Assembly (NCBI RefSeq): GCF_025398275.1
Contig: NZ_JAODOR010000004.1
Coordinates: 62,001-126,000, forward strand
Source of the DNA: Microbacterium memoriense
GTDB taxonomy: Bacteria > Actinomycetota > Actinomycetes > Actinomycetales > Microbacteriaceae
DNA: 64,000 bases
Direction of reading: 5' to 3'
The translations under genes were made by a program, and so were the position numbers. This document shows positions 53,663 through 62,110 of this stretch, piece after piece. The stretch's first letter is position 1, and every line of letters begins with the position of its first letter. The notes below the pieces were generated by a model. That model did not search any database, was not told where the DNA came from, and saw only the letters and a list, made by a program, of their open reading frames with translations.

Positions 53663-55341
53663 GCGACATGACTCCCCGCGAGATCTCCCGTGAACCGCTG
53701 CTGAGTGTCCGCGACCTGCGGGTGGCGTTCGACTCGCAATCCGGCACCCGCGAAGTGCTGCACGGTGTCAGCTTCGACATCTTCCCCGGCGAGACGATCG
53801 CCATCGTGGGAGAGTCCGGATCCGGCAAGTCGACGACGGCATCCGCTGTCGTCAACCTCCTCCCGGGCACGGGCCACGTCACCGAAGGCAGCATTCTGCT
53901 CGACGGCGAGGAATTGACCGAGTACAGCCGGCGTCAGATGGAGGATGTCCGCGGGCGCGAGATCGGCTACGTCCCGCAGGACCCGATGAGTAATCTCAAT
54001 CCGGTCTGGTCGATCGGATTCCAGGTCAAGGAAGCTGTCCGCGCCAACGGCATCGCGACCGGTAGGCGGGAGGTCGAAGCGCGCGCGATCGAGGTGCTGA
54101 AGCAGGCCGGCCTCGCCGACGCCGACAAGCGGATGCATCAGTATCCGCATCAGTTCTCCGGAGGCATGCGTCAGCGTGCCCTGATCGGTATCGGCCTCGC
54201 GGCGGACCCGAAGCTCCTGATCGCCGACGAGCCGACGTCCGCGCTCGACGTCACCGTCCAGCGCGTCATCCTCGACCACATGGCGAAGCTCACGCGCGAG
54301 AAGGGCACGTCGGTGCTGCTGATCACGCACGACCTGGGACTCGCGGCGGAGCGCGCGGAGCGCATCATCGTGATGAAGGACGGCGAGATCGTCGAGTCGG
54401 GCCCCAGTCGCCTCATCCTCGAGAACCCGCGCCACCCGTACACACAGCGGCTCGTCGCGGCGGCGCCGTCGATCGCGTCGCAGCGGATTCAGGCGAAAGC
54501 CGAAGACCGCGGTATCGAGACGACGGCGGACGTCGCCGGCATCCCGCCGACGCTCCGCGTGCGCGACCTCACGAAGGACTACCAGATCCGTCAGGGCGGT
54601 TTCCGGAGTACTCCGTTCCGGGCCGTCGACAGCGTCTCCTTCGATATCCCGCGCGGCAAGACGCTCGCGCTCGTCGGTGAGTCCGGATCGGGCAAATCGA
54701 CGGTCGCCAAGATGGTGCTCGCGCTCGAGTCCCCGACATCCGGCGCGATCGAGATCGACGGCAACGACGTGTCGGGGCTGTCCAAGCGCGCTCTCTTCGA
54801 TCTCCGTCGCCGCATGCAGCCGGTGTTCCAGGACCCGTACGGATCACTCGACCCGATGCGCAATATCGGCAATACGATCGCCGAGCCGCTCAGCATCCAC
54901 AAGGTGGGAGACACTGCATCGCGCCGTGCGCGTGTGCGCGAGCTCCTCGACCAGGTGTCGCTGCCGCAGGCCCTGGCGTCGAGATACGCCAACGAGCTCT
55001 CGGGTGGACAGCGACAGCGCGTGGCGATCGCGCGGGCGTTGGCGCTCAAGCCCGACATCGTCATTCTCGACGAAGCGGTCTCGGCGCTCGACGTGCTCGT
55101 GCAGGATCAGATCCTGGAACTGTTGGCCGAACTCCAGTCCGAGCTCGGGCTGACGTACCTCTTCATCACGCACGACCTGGCCGTGGTCCGTGTGGCCGCC
55201 GACCTCGTGTGTGTCATGGAGAAAGGCCGCGTCGTCGAGCAGGGCACCGTGGACGAGATCTTCGCCCGTCCGACCCAGGAGTACACCCGGCGTCTGTTGG
55301 ACGCGATCCCGGGTGCCTCGATCCCGCTGGGCGGGAACTGA
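53659..55341 (+). CDS. Fused double ATPase of peptide ABC system 1 (OppD-OppF type)
   Basis: A 560-residue soluble ATPase with two cassettes. NBD1: GESGSGKST, FSGGMRQRA, LLIADEPTSALD. NBD2: GESGSGKST, LSGGQRQRV, VILDEAVSALD (Ala for Pro). The linkers lack the Cys-rich OppD/F C-terminal iron-sulfur-type motif seen in system 2. ATG overlaps the OppC stop (ATGA). It should power uptake through the two upstream permeases. The NBD2 Walker B variant DEAVSALD is still common in this family. Confidence 0.93.
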   Translation: MSDMTPREISREPLLSVRDLRVAFDSQSGTREVLHGVSFDIFPGETIAIVGESGSGKSTTASAVVNLLPGTGHVTEGSILLDGEELTEYSRRQMEDVRGREIGYVPQDPMSNLNPVWSIGFQVKEAVRANGIATGRREVEARAIEVLKQAGLADADKRMHQYPHQFSGGMRQRALIGIGLAADPKLLIADEPTSALDVTVQRVILDHMAKLTREKGTSVLLITHDLGLAAERAERIIVMKDGEIVESGPSRLILENPRHPYTQRLVAAAPSIASQRIQAKAEDRGIETTADVAGIPPTLRVRDLTKDYQIRQGGFRSTPFRAVDSVSFDIPRGKTLALVGESGSGKSTVAKMVLALESPTSGAIEIDGNDVSGLSKRALFDLRRRMQPVFQDPYGSLDPMRNIGNTIAEPLSIHKVGDTASRRARVRELLDQVSLPQALASRYANELSGGQRQRVAIARALALKPDIVILDEAVSALDVLVQDQILELLAELQSELGLTYLFITHDLAVVRVAADLVCVMEKGRVVEQGTVDEIFARPTQEYTRRLLDAIPGASIPLGGN

Positions 55342-55345
55342 CCTG

Positions 55346-55921
55346 GTGAGCTCCGAGGCCCCGCGCGAGCGGGATGTCCTGCGCGCGCCATCCGGGACGA
55401 TCGCGATGATCGTCTCGGGCGTCGTGGCGCTGTTCCTCCTGGGGGATGCCGTTGTGCGCGCCGGATGGGGGGAGATGCTCCTCCTCGCGCCCTGGGTCCT
55501 GCTCGCGGTGTGGTTCGTGTACCTGCTCATGTACGCCTCGGTGATCGAGACGGATGCCGGTGCTGTCACGGTGCAGAACTTCCTCCGCCGCACTCGGCTG
55601 CCGTGGGGCGCGGTGCGGGATGTCCGCCTGCGGTACCAGGTCGTGTTCGTTTATGACGAGGGACGCGAGCTGAAGGCGTTCGGCGGTCCCGTCGCGGGCC
55701 GGCCCGGCCGGCCCAGCCGCACACGGGTGGACGGCGGGCGTCGGGAGCCCCCGGCCCTGCACGAGGTCGAGGCGATCCGGCGACGGTGGGAAGCGGCGGT
55801 CGATTCCGGCGTACCCGGTGGCACACCCACCCGCTCGTGGGACCTCTGGGGGCTCGGCTCCCTCGCGGTCATCGTCGCGTGGGCGCTTGTCGCAGTGGTG
55901 ATGACGGGCGGTCCTGCGTGA
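55346..55921 (+). CDS. PH-domain-like membrane protein
   Basis: A 191-residue protein. Two adjacent helices near the N-terminus (GTIAMIVSGVVALFLLGDAVV and LLLAPWVLLAVWFVYLLMYA), then a beta-rich bacterial PH-type domain (ETDAGAVTVQNFLRRTRLPWGAVRDVRL), and one C-terminal helix (LAVIVAWALVAVVMTGG). Such PH-domain membrane proteins are frequent in actinobacteria; the role is unknown. GTG at 55346 follows the ATPase stop by 5 bases. The open frame from 55190 is antisense to nothing useful. Confidence 0.7.
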   Translation: MSSEAPRERDVLRAPSGTIAMIVSGVVALFLLGDAVVRAGWGEMLLLAPWVLLAVWFVYLLMYASVIETDAGAVTVQNFLRRTRLPWGAVRDVRLRYQVVFVYDEGRELKAFGGPVAGRPGRPSRTRVDGGRREPPALHEVEAIRRRWEAAVDSGVPGGTPTRSWDLWGLGSLAVIVAWALVAVVMTGGPA

Positions 55922-56116
55922 TCGAACTGGCGCCTGTAGAGGCTGTATCTCATGCATTTCTCTTGCACGTCACGAAATGTTACGGTCCTGCAAAGACTCC
56001 CTACAGCTCACGTTCAGAGATGATCACGGGGTTAGGGTCTATTCACCGGGTTCAACAACCGGCGAATCACTGAGTCGCTGCCCACCAGGCGGCGACTGCT
56101 GGACGAAAGAAGCTCC

Positions 56117-56164
56117 GTGCAGACAACAGCCGCCGCTCCCGGGGATCCGGGTGCCACCCGATGA
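56117..56164 (+). CDS. Possible 15-codon leader ORF of system 2
   Basis: A GTG opens a 15-codon frame (VQTTAAAPGD...) whose TGA overlaps the ATG of the permease (ATGA). The permease has no good ribosome site, so coupling is possible. The site before the GTG (AAAGAAG) is weak. Confidence 0.3.
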   Translation: MQTTAAAPGDPGATR

Positions 56165-57144
56165 CCTTCTACATCGTCCGCAGGTTCATCAATTACGCGA
56201 TCCTCTCGCTGGTCGCCACCTGCATGGCCTACATCCTCGCCAGCGTGATCCTGGATCCGGCTGAGCGCTTCTACGGCATGAACCCGCGGCCGCCGCAGTC
56301 GTCGATTGACGCCTCCCTCAACGCGATGGGCGTCAATCCCGATGTTCCGGTGCTCGTGCGCCTCTGGGACTGGCTCGTGGGCCTGTTCACCCAGTTCTCG
56401 CTCGGCACGACCGTGGGCGGCCAGTCGGTCACCGCTGAGATCGTCTCGCGTTCGGGTGCCAGCTTGCGGCTGCTGCTGATCGGGTCGATCATCGGCGCGA
56501 TCCTGGGCGTCATCCTCGGTGTCTGGGGCGCGGTGCGGCAATACCGCGCGAGCGATCAGATCGTGACGTACGCCTCTTTTCTCATCTTCGCGATGCCGAC
56601 CTTCGTCATCGGCGTGCTGCTCATGATCGCCGCGACCGCGTTCAACAACCTGATCGGGTCGCAGGTGATCCGCTTCACCGGCGAATACACGGCGGGTATC
56701 TCGGGGTCCTGGTGGGATCTCGCTCTCGACCGCGCCGTCCATCTCCTCCTGCCCACGATCGCGCTCGCGCTGATCGGTGCGGCCTCGTACTCGCGGTATC
56801 AGCGCAGCGTCATGCTCGACGTTCTGGGTGCCGACTACATCCGGACGGCCCGCTCGAAGGGTCTTCCGCGCAACACGGCTCTGGTGCGTCACGGCGTGCG
56901 CATCGCGCTCATCCCGATGACCACCTTCTTCGCCTACAGCTTCGGCACGCTCATCGCGGGCTCGGCCATGCTCGAGATCGTCTTCAGTTGGCGCGGCATG
57001 GGGCAATTCACGCTCGAGGCGGTGACCAAGAACGACATCAACGTCATGGCAGGTTCGACCCTCTACATCGCCGTCCTCGTGCTCTTGTCGTCGACGCTGT
57101 CCGAGATCCTCTATTCCGCGCTCGACCCGAGAGTGAGGAGCTGA
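56161..57144 (+). CDS. Peptide-type ABC permease 1 (system 2, OppB-like)
   Basis: A 327-residue permease starting FYIVRRFINYAILSLVATC with six or so helices and the coupling segment IRTARSKGLPRNTALVRHGVRIALIPM. About 20 residues longer than the system 1 permease in the first periplasmic loop. It is the first gene of a separate operon whose leader (55922-56160) holds a hairpin (GTCGCTGCC/GGCGGCGAC) but no clear -35/-10 pair. It is followed by the OppC-like gene after 1 base. Confidence 0.9.
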   Translation: MTFYIVRRFINYAILSLVATCMAYILASVILDPAERFYGMNPRPPQSSIDASLNAMGVNPDVPVLVRLWDWLVGLFTQFSLGTTVGGQSVTAEIVSRSGASLRLLLIGSIIGAILGVILGVWGAVRQYRASDQIVTYASFLIFAMPTFVIGVLLMIAATAFNNLIGSQVIRFTGEYTAGISGSWWDLALDRAVHLLLPTIALALIGAASYSRYQRSVMLDVLGADYIRTARSKGLPRNTALVRHGVRIALIPMTTFFAYSFGTLIAGSAMLEIVFSWRGMGQFTLEAVTKNDINVMAGSTLYIAVLVLLSSTLSEILYSALDPRVRS

Positions 57145-57145
57145 C

Positions 57146-58072
57146 ATGACCATCGCACAGGAAGAGGCCGTCGAGGCTTCGCTCGATCCCGCGAACGTCG
57201 TCGGCCCCGCCCGTCGCCCCATGTCGCGCAACCGCCTCGTGTGGCTGCGTCTGAAGGGCATGCCGCGGTTCTGGGTCGGCGCCGCGGTCATCATCTTCAT
57301 CATCGTGTGGGCGTTCATCGGTCCGGCGCTCTACGCGTGGTCGCCGACCGAGCGCGATCCGTTGAACATGAACATGGGTCCCACGATGATCCACTGGTTC
57401 GGCACCAATGCCATCGGTCAGGACCTCTACGCGCAGACGCTGTCCGGCCTGCAGAAGTCACTCGTGATCGGCCTGATCGCCGGCCCTGCGGCGACACTCA
57501 TCGCTGCCGTCGTCGGTTCGACGGCCGGGTACCTCGGCGGATGGGTGGACAAGTCCATCGGGTGGTTCGTGCACCTGCTGCTCGTCATCCCCTCCTTCTT
57601 CATCCTGGTGCTGCTGAGCCCGATCTATAAAGGGCTGTCCTGGGTCGCGCTGACGATCTTCCTCGCGATCTTCAGCTGGATGATCATGGCGCAGGTCGTC
57701 CGCAGTCAAACGCGATCGCTCCGCAACCGCGACTTCGTCCGGGCGGCGCGCTACATGGGCATGCCGACGGGGCAGATCCTGCGCCGCCACATCATCCCCA
57801 ACATCGCTTCGCTGCTGATCATCGACGCGACGCTCGGCGTCGTCTCGGCGATCATGGCGGAGACCTCCCTGAGTTATTTCGGCTTCGGCGTCCAGAAGCC
57901 CGACGTCTCGCTCGGCACGCTCCTGGCAGACGGCACGGCGGCTGCTCTCACGCGGCCGTGGCTGTTCGTCTTCCCCGCCATGGTGCTCATCATCCTGTTG
58001 TTCGCGATCAGCCTCATCGGCGATGCGCTGCGCGACGCCATCGATCCCACGTCCGGAGTGAACCGTGGCTGA
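57146..58072 (+). CDS. Peptide-type ABC permease 2 (system 2, OppC-like)
   Basis: A 308-residue permease. The cytoplasmic N-terminus is about 40 residues, then helix FWVGAAVIIFIIVWAFIGPALY; the OppC motif FGTNAIGQDLYAQTLSG follows. Coupling loop NRDFVRAARYMGMPTGQILRRHIIPN. Its stop overlaps the next gene by 8 bases. Pairs with the previous permease. Confidence 0.9.
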   Translation: MTIAQEEAVEASLDPANVVGPARRPMSRNRLVWLRLKGMPRFWVGAAVIIFIIVWAFIGPALYAWSPTERDPLNMNMGPTMIHWFGTNAIGQDLYAQTLSGLQKSLVIGLIAGPAATLIAAVVGSTAGYLGGWVDKSIGWFVHLLLVIPSFFILVLLSPIYKGLSWVALTIFLAIFSWMIMAQVVRSQTRSLRNRDFVRAARYMGMPTGQILRRHIIPNIASLLIIDATLGVVSAIMAETSLSYFGFGVQKPDVSLGTLLADGTAAALTRPWLFVFPAMVLIILLFAISLIGDALRDAIDPTSGVNRG

Positions 58073-60191
58073 ATTCGTCTCCCGTACCGGAACACCGCTG
58101 CTGTCGGTGCGCGATCTGAGCGTCACCTTCCCGCAGCGCGGAGCGGACCCGGTCAAGGCCGTCCGTGGCATCTCGTACGACATCTTCCCGGGGGAGTTCC
58201 TCGGCATCGTGGGCGAGTCGGGATCGGGGAAATCGGTCTCGTCGCTCGCGATCATGGGCCTCCTGCCGTCGACGGCTCAGGTCTCCGGGGCGATCGAGTT
58301 CGAGGGCCGGTCCCTCCTGGAGATGAACGACACCCAGCTGTCGCGCGTGCGCGGCAAAGAGCTCGCGATGGTGTTCCAGGACCCGCTGTCGGCCCTCACC
58401 CCGGTGTACTCGGTCGGCCAGCAGATCGGTGAGGCGCTGCGCGTCCACGACTCGCGGCTCTCGGCGCAGGCAGCCGAAGCCCGGGCGATCGAGCTGCTGA
58501 AGGTCGTCGGCATCCCCGATGCGGAGCGTCGCGCCCGCGCGTTCCCTCACGAATACTCCGGCGGAATGCGCCAGCGCGCCATGATCGCGATGGCGATCGC
58601 GAACGATCCCAAGGTGATCATCGCCGATGAGCCGACAACGGCACTCGACGTGACGATCCAAGCGCAGATCCTCGAGGTGCTCGAGCGTGCGAAGGAGATC
58701 ACCGGCGCCGCCGTCGTCCTCATCACGCACGATCTCGGTGTCGTTGCGGGCCACGCCGATCGCGTCGGGGTGATGTATGCCGGAAAGCTCGTCGAGATCG
58801 GCAGCACCGAGCAGATCTTCCACAACGCGCACATGCCCTACTCGATCGGGCTGTTGCGTTCCGTGCCGAACATGCTGACGGCGGGTAGTCAGCGACTCGT
58901 ACCGCTGGAAGGGCGCCCGCCGTCCCTCAACAGCCTTCCGACCGGATGCCCGTTCGCTCCGCGTTGCCCGATCGCGATCGACGAGTGCCGCACGATCGAG
59001 CCCGACCTCGTCGCGTACGAGCCGGGTGTCGAGCCGCCGCACCTGGCGGCCTGCATCCGTGCCGGCGAGATCGCGCGTGGTGAGCTCGATCGTGGCGACG
59101 TGTTCCCGCGGCCGGAGCCGTTGCCCTCCGACGAAATCGCCGACACCGACGATGCTCCGGTCATCGTGGTCGAAGACCTCAAGCGTCACTTCCCGCTCAT
59201 GAAGGGCGCAGTCTTCCCGCGTCGCATCGGTACGGTCCGCGCGGTCGACGGGGTCAGTTTCTCGCTCCGACCCGGTCGCACCCTGGGCCTCGTGGGGGAG
59301 TCCGGCTGCGGCAAGACGACCACGATCCTCGAGATCATGGAGATGACGAGGCCCCAGCACGGGCGGATCACGATCCACGGCAAGGACGTCGCGACGCTGT
59401 CGCGCAAGGACCTTCACGGCTTGCGCAAGGACGTCCAGATCGTGTTTCAGGATCCGATGGGCGCGATCGACCCGCGCCTCCCGATCGGTGAGGTCATCAG
59501 CGAGCCGCTCCTCGTGCAGGGGGCGTCGAAGCAGGCGCGCGATCAGCGCGTCGTGGAGCTTCTCGACCTCGTCGGCCTCGACCCGGCGATGGCCGACCGG
59601 TATCCGCACGAGTTCTCCGGCGGACAGCGCCAGCGCATCGGCATCGCCCGGGCACTGGCCACCGATCCCTCGGTCATCGTCCTCGATGAGCCGCTGTCGG
59701 CGCTCGACGTCTCGATCCAGGCCGGCATCATCAACCTGCTGGAAGACCTCAAGGATCGGCTGGGGTTGTCCTATGTCTTCGTCGCGCACGACCTGGCGGT
59801 CGTCCGGCAGATGGCGGACGACGTTGCCGTGATGTATCTCGGCGCCGTCGTCGAACAGGGACCGATCGCCGAGGTGTTCGGAAGCCCCCGGCATCCATAC
59901 ACCAAGGCGCTCATCTCAGCAGCTCCGATTCCGGACCCGCGTATCGAGCGCGGACGCGCCCGAATCCTGCTGCAGGGCGACCTGCCGAGTCCGACGCAAG
60001 AGATCACGGGATGCCGGTTCCGGACGCGCTGCCCCCTCTACGCGATGCTCGACGAACCGCGTCAGGCGCAGTGTCGTGACACCGATCCCACCCTCGCGCG
60101 ACACGGCGGGGTGCGAGTCGCCTGTCATCACGTCGACAAATCGGCGCTCGTCGACATCGCTGTCGCGCAGGAACCGGCAACCACCCCCTGA
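58065..60191 (+). CDS. Fused double ATPase of peptide ABC system 2
   Basis: A 708-residue protein with two cassettes. NBD1: GESGSGKSV, YSGGMRQRA, VIIADEPTTALD. NBD2: GESGCGKTT, FSGGQRQRI, VIVLDEPLSALD. After each NBD is the OppD/F C-terminal Cys motif: GCPFAPRCPIAIDECR and GCRFRTRCPLYAMLDEPRQAQCR, which in some family members holds an iron-sulfur cluster. It drives system 2 with the upstream permeases. Confidence 0.92.
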   Translation: MAEFVSRTGTPLLSVRDLSVTFPQRGADPVKAVRGISYDIFPGEFLGIVGESGSGKSVSSLAIMGLLPSTAQVSGAIEFEGRSLLEMNDTQLSRVRGKELAMVFQDPLSALTPVYSVGQQIGEALRVHDSRLSAQAAEARAIELLKVVGIPDAERRARAFPHEYSGGMRQRAMIAMAIANDPKVIIADEPTTALDVTIQAQILEVLERAKEITGAAVVLITHDLGVVAGHADRVGVMYAGKLVEIGSTEQIFHNAHMPYSIGLLRSVPNMLTAGSQRLVPLEGRPPSLNSLPTGCPFAPRCPIAIDECRTIEPDLVAYEPGVEPPHLAACIRAGEIARGELDRGDVFPRPEPLPSDEIADTDDAPVIVVEDLKRHFPLMKGAVFPRRIGTVRAVDGVSFSLRPGRTLGLVGESGCGKTTTILEIMEMTRPQHGRITIHGKDVATLSRKDLHGLRKDVQIVFQDPMGAIDPRLPIGEVISEPLLVQGASKQARDQRVVELLDLVGLDPAMADRYPHEFSGGQRQRIGIARALATDPSVIVLDEPLSALDVSIQAGIINLLEDLKDRLGLSYVFVAHDLAVVRQMADDVAVMYLGAVVEQGPIAEVFGSPRHPYTKALISAAPIPDPRIERGRARILLQGDLPSPTQEITGCRFRTRCPLYAMLDEPRQAQCRDTDPTLARHGGVRVACHHVDKSALVDIAVAQEPATTP

Positions 60192-60256
60192 ACTCCCTCC
60201 GCGCGCGGCACCACGCGCCGAAGGGCCCCCCAGAAAAAATCGAGAGGAACGATCAC

Positions 60257-61936
60257 ATGAGAAATCGGAGTGCTAAGGCGCTCGGCTCTCTGGCGATGCT
60301 CGGCGCTGCGGCGCTCATCGTCACAGGCTGTGCAGCCGGCAACACGACCAGCCCCACCGGCTCGGCGACCGAGGCCGCTGAGCTTCCCGCCACGGCGTGG
60401 GTTCGCGCGGACGCTGCGAGCGTCGAAGACGGCGGATCCCTCACGCTTGCGGTGAGCTCGCTGCCCGTTCAGTTCAACACCAACGAGGTCGACGGTAATG
60501 AGGCCGACACGGTCGACATCTCCGAGTTGACCATCGGCGGCCCGTTCAAGATCGCTGAAGACGGCACACCTGTGCTTGACGAGAATTACGCCACGTCGGC
60601 CGAGGTCACCAGCGACGACCCCCAGGTCGTCGAGATCAGGCTGAACCCCGACGCCGTGTGGGAAGACGGCACGCCGATCACGGTCGCCGACTACCAGGCC
60701 TTCTGGGCCGCGCAGAACGGCTCCAATGAGGCTTACACCGCCGCCTCTACTGCCGGATATGAGGACATTTCCTCTGTCGAGCAGGGTGCCGACGAGTTCG
60801 ACGTCATCGTTACGTTCTCGCAGGTCTACGCCGACTGGCAGTCACTGTTCAGCACAGTCCTGCCGGCGGCGATCTCCAGCGACCCCGAGGCGTACAACAA
60901 CGGCTATCGCGCGACGGCTGTTCCCTCGTCGGGACCGTTCCGCATCTCGAACATCGATGTGACCGGCCAGGTCGTCACTCTCGAGCGCAACCCCGCGTGG
61001 TGGGGCGAGACGCCCAAGCTCGAGACGGTTCTCTTCAAGGCCGTGAGCCAGGACCAGCAGGGTTCGTCCTTCGCCAACAGCGAGATCGACGCGCTGTACA
61101 TCTCGGCCAACGCCGACCTGTACCAGACCGCGCAGACCCGCTCCGACGCCGAGGTCCAGACCTCGGGTGGTCTCACCTGGACGCACGTCACGATGAACGC
61201 CAAGGAAGGCCCGCTGGCCGACGTCAACGTCCGCAAGGCTGTCGCATCGATCGTCAACCGCGAGGGCATCGCTGCATCGGCGAACACGCCCGTCGGCGCC
61301 CCGCCCGTCACACAGGGTGACTACATCTTCATGCCGGGTCAGAACGGCTACGAAGACAAGGCGCTGCCCTACGACCCCGAGGCGGGCGCGAGCTTCCTCG
61401 AGGAAGCCGGCTACACGAAGGACGGCGAGTCGTGGACCAAGGATGGCGAGGCTCTCGAGCTCAGCATCACGGTTCCGGCCGACACGGCCACGAACATCCA
61501 GCGCTCCGAGCAGGTTCAGGCCGACCTCGGTGAGTTCGGTATTCCGGTGGAGCTGGAGACCGTGCCCGCGCAGCAGTACTTCAGTGACTACGTCATCCCG
61601 GGCAACTTCGAGATGGTGTCGTTCTCGTGGGTCGGTACGCCGTTCCCGATCTCCTCGTCCGAGGCGCTGTACTACCCGCTCGACTCCGAGTCGAACTTCA
61701 CCGGCACGACCGACGACCGCCTCGGTGACCTGTACGACCAGGTCAACGCGGAGCTCGACCCGGACGCGCGCGTCGAGATCGCCAAGGAGATCAACGACGT
61801 GATCTGGGAATACGTTCCGATGTTCCCGCTCGCGCCGCTGCCGAACGTGTACGCGGTCAAGGACGGTCTCGTCAACTGGGGTGCTACCCAGTTCGAGACG
61901 ATCGACTGGACGACGGTCGGTTGGGCCACCAGCTGA
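60257..61936 (+). CDS. ABC transporter substrate-binding lipoprotein (system 2)
   Basis: A 559-residue lipoprotein (lipobox VTGC, Cys25). The SBP_bac_5 domain includes LTLAVSSLPVQFNTNEVDG, VEIRLNPDAVWEDGTPITVADYQAFW and QVVTLERNPAWWG. It belongs to the group often called ABC transporter family substrate-binding protein, a peptide or peptide-like ligand binder. GAGAGGA precedes the ATG by 10 bases. It is the last gene of system 2, unlike system 1 where the binding protein comes first. Confidence 0.92.
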   Translation: MRNRSAKALGSLAMLGAAALIVTGCAAGNTTSPTGSATEAAELPATAWVRADAASVEDGGSLTLAVSSLPVQFNTNEVDGNEADTVDISELTIGGPFKIAEDGTPVLDENYATSAEVTSDDPQVVEIRLNPDAVWEDGTPITVADYQAFWAAQNGSNEAYTAASTAGYEDISSVEQGADEFDVIVTFSQVYADWQSLFSTVLPAAISSDPEAYNNGYRATAVPSSGPFRISNIDVTGQVVTLERNPAWWGETPKLETVLFKAVSQDQQGSSFANSEIDALYISANADLYQTAQTRSDAEVQTSGGLTWTHVTMNAKEGPLADVNVRKAVASIVNREGIAASANTPVGAPPVTQGDYIFMPGQNGYEDKALPYDPEAGASFLEEAGYTKDGESWTKDGEALELSITVPADTATNIQRSEQVQADLGEFGIPVELETVPAQQYFSDYVIPGNFEMVSFSWVGTPFPISSSEALYYPLDSESNFTGTTDDRLGDLYDQVNAELDPDARVEIAKEINDVIWEYVPMFPLAPLPNVYAVKDGLVNWGATQFETIDWTTVGWATS

Positions 61937-61957
61937 TCGAGTGATCACGCAAGAGTG

Positions 61958-61987
61958 CGGGGCGGGCTCCTTCGGGAGTCCGCCCCG
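61958..61987 (+). terminator. Terminator of system 2, UUCG tetraloop
   Basis: A 13-bp stem (one G-U) closes a TTCG tetraloop, 21 bases after the binding-protein stop. UUCG loops are especially stable. Confidence 0.8.
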
Positions 61988-62110
61988 TGCGCGTGCGTCC
62001 AGGCATCCGGGCGACCCTCAGGGAAGCCTGCGGTACGCTGAAGTGCGCATGTCTCGCGTTTTCCGTGGACAGCGATCGACTTTCTCTCCCCACTCGGCAA
62101 GGACACTTCC

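Noticed and set aside
55922..56116. Promoter of the second peptide ABC operon.
   Set aside because: Candidates (TTGCAC, TAGGGT) do not pair at normal spacing, so no promoter is annotated. The region holds only one hairpin of note.
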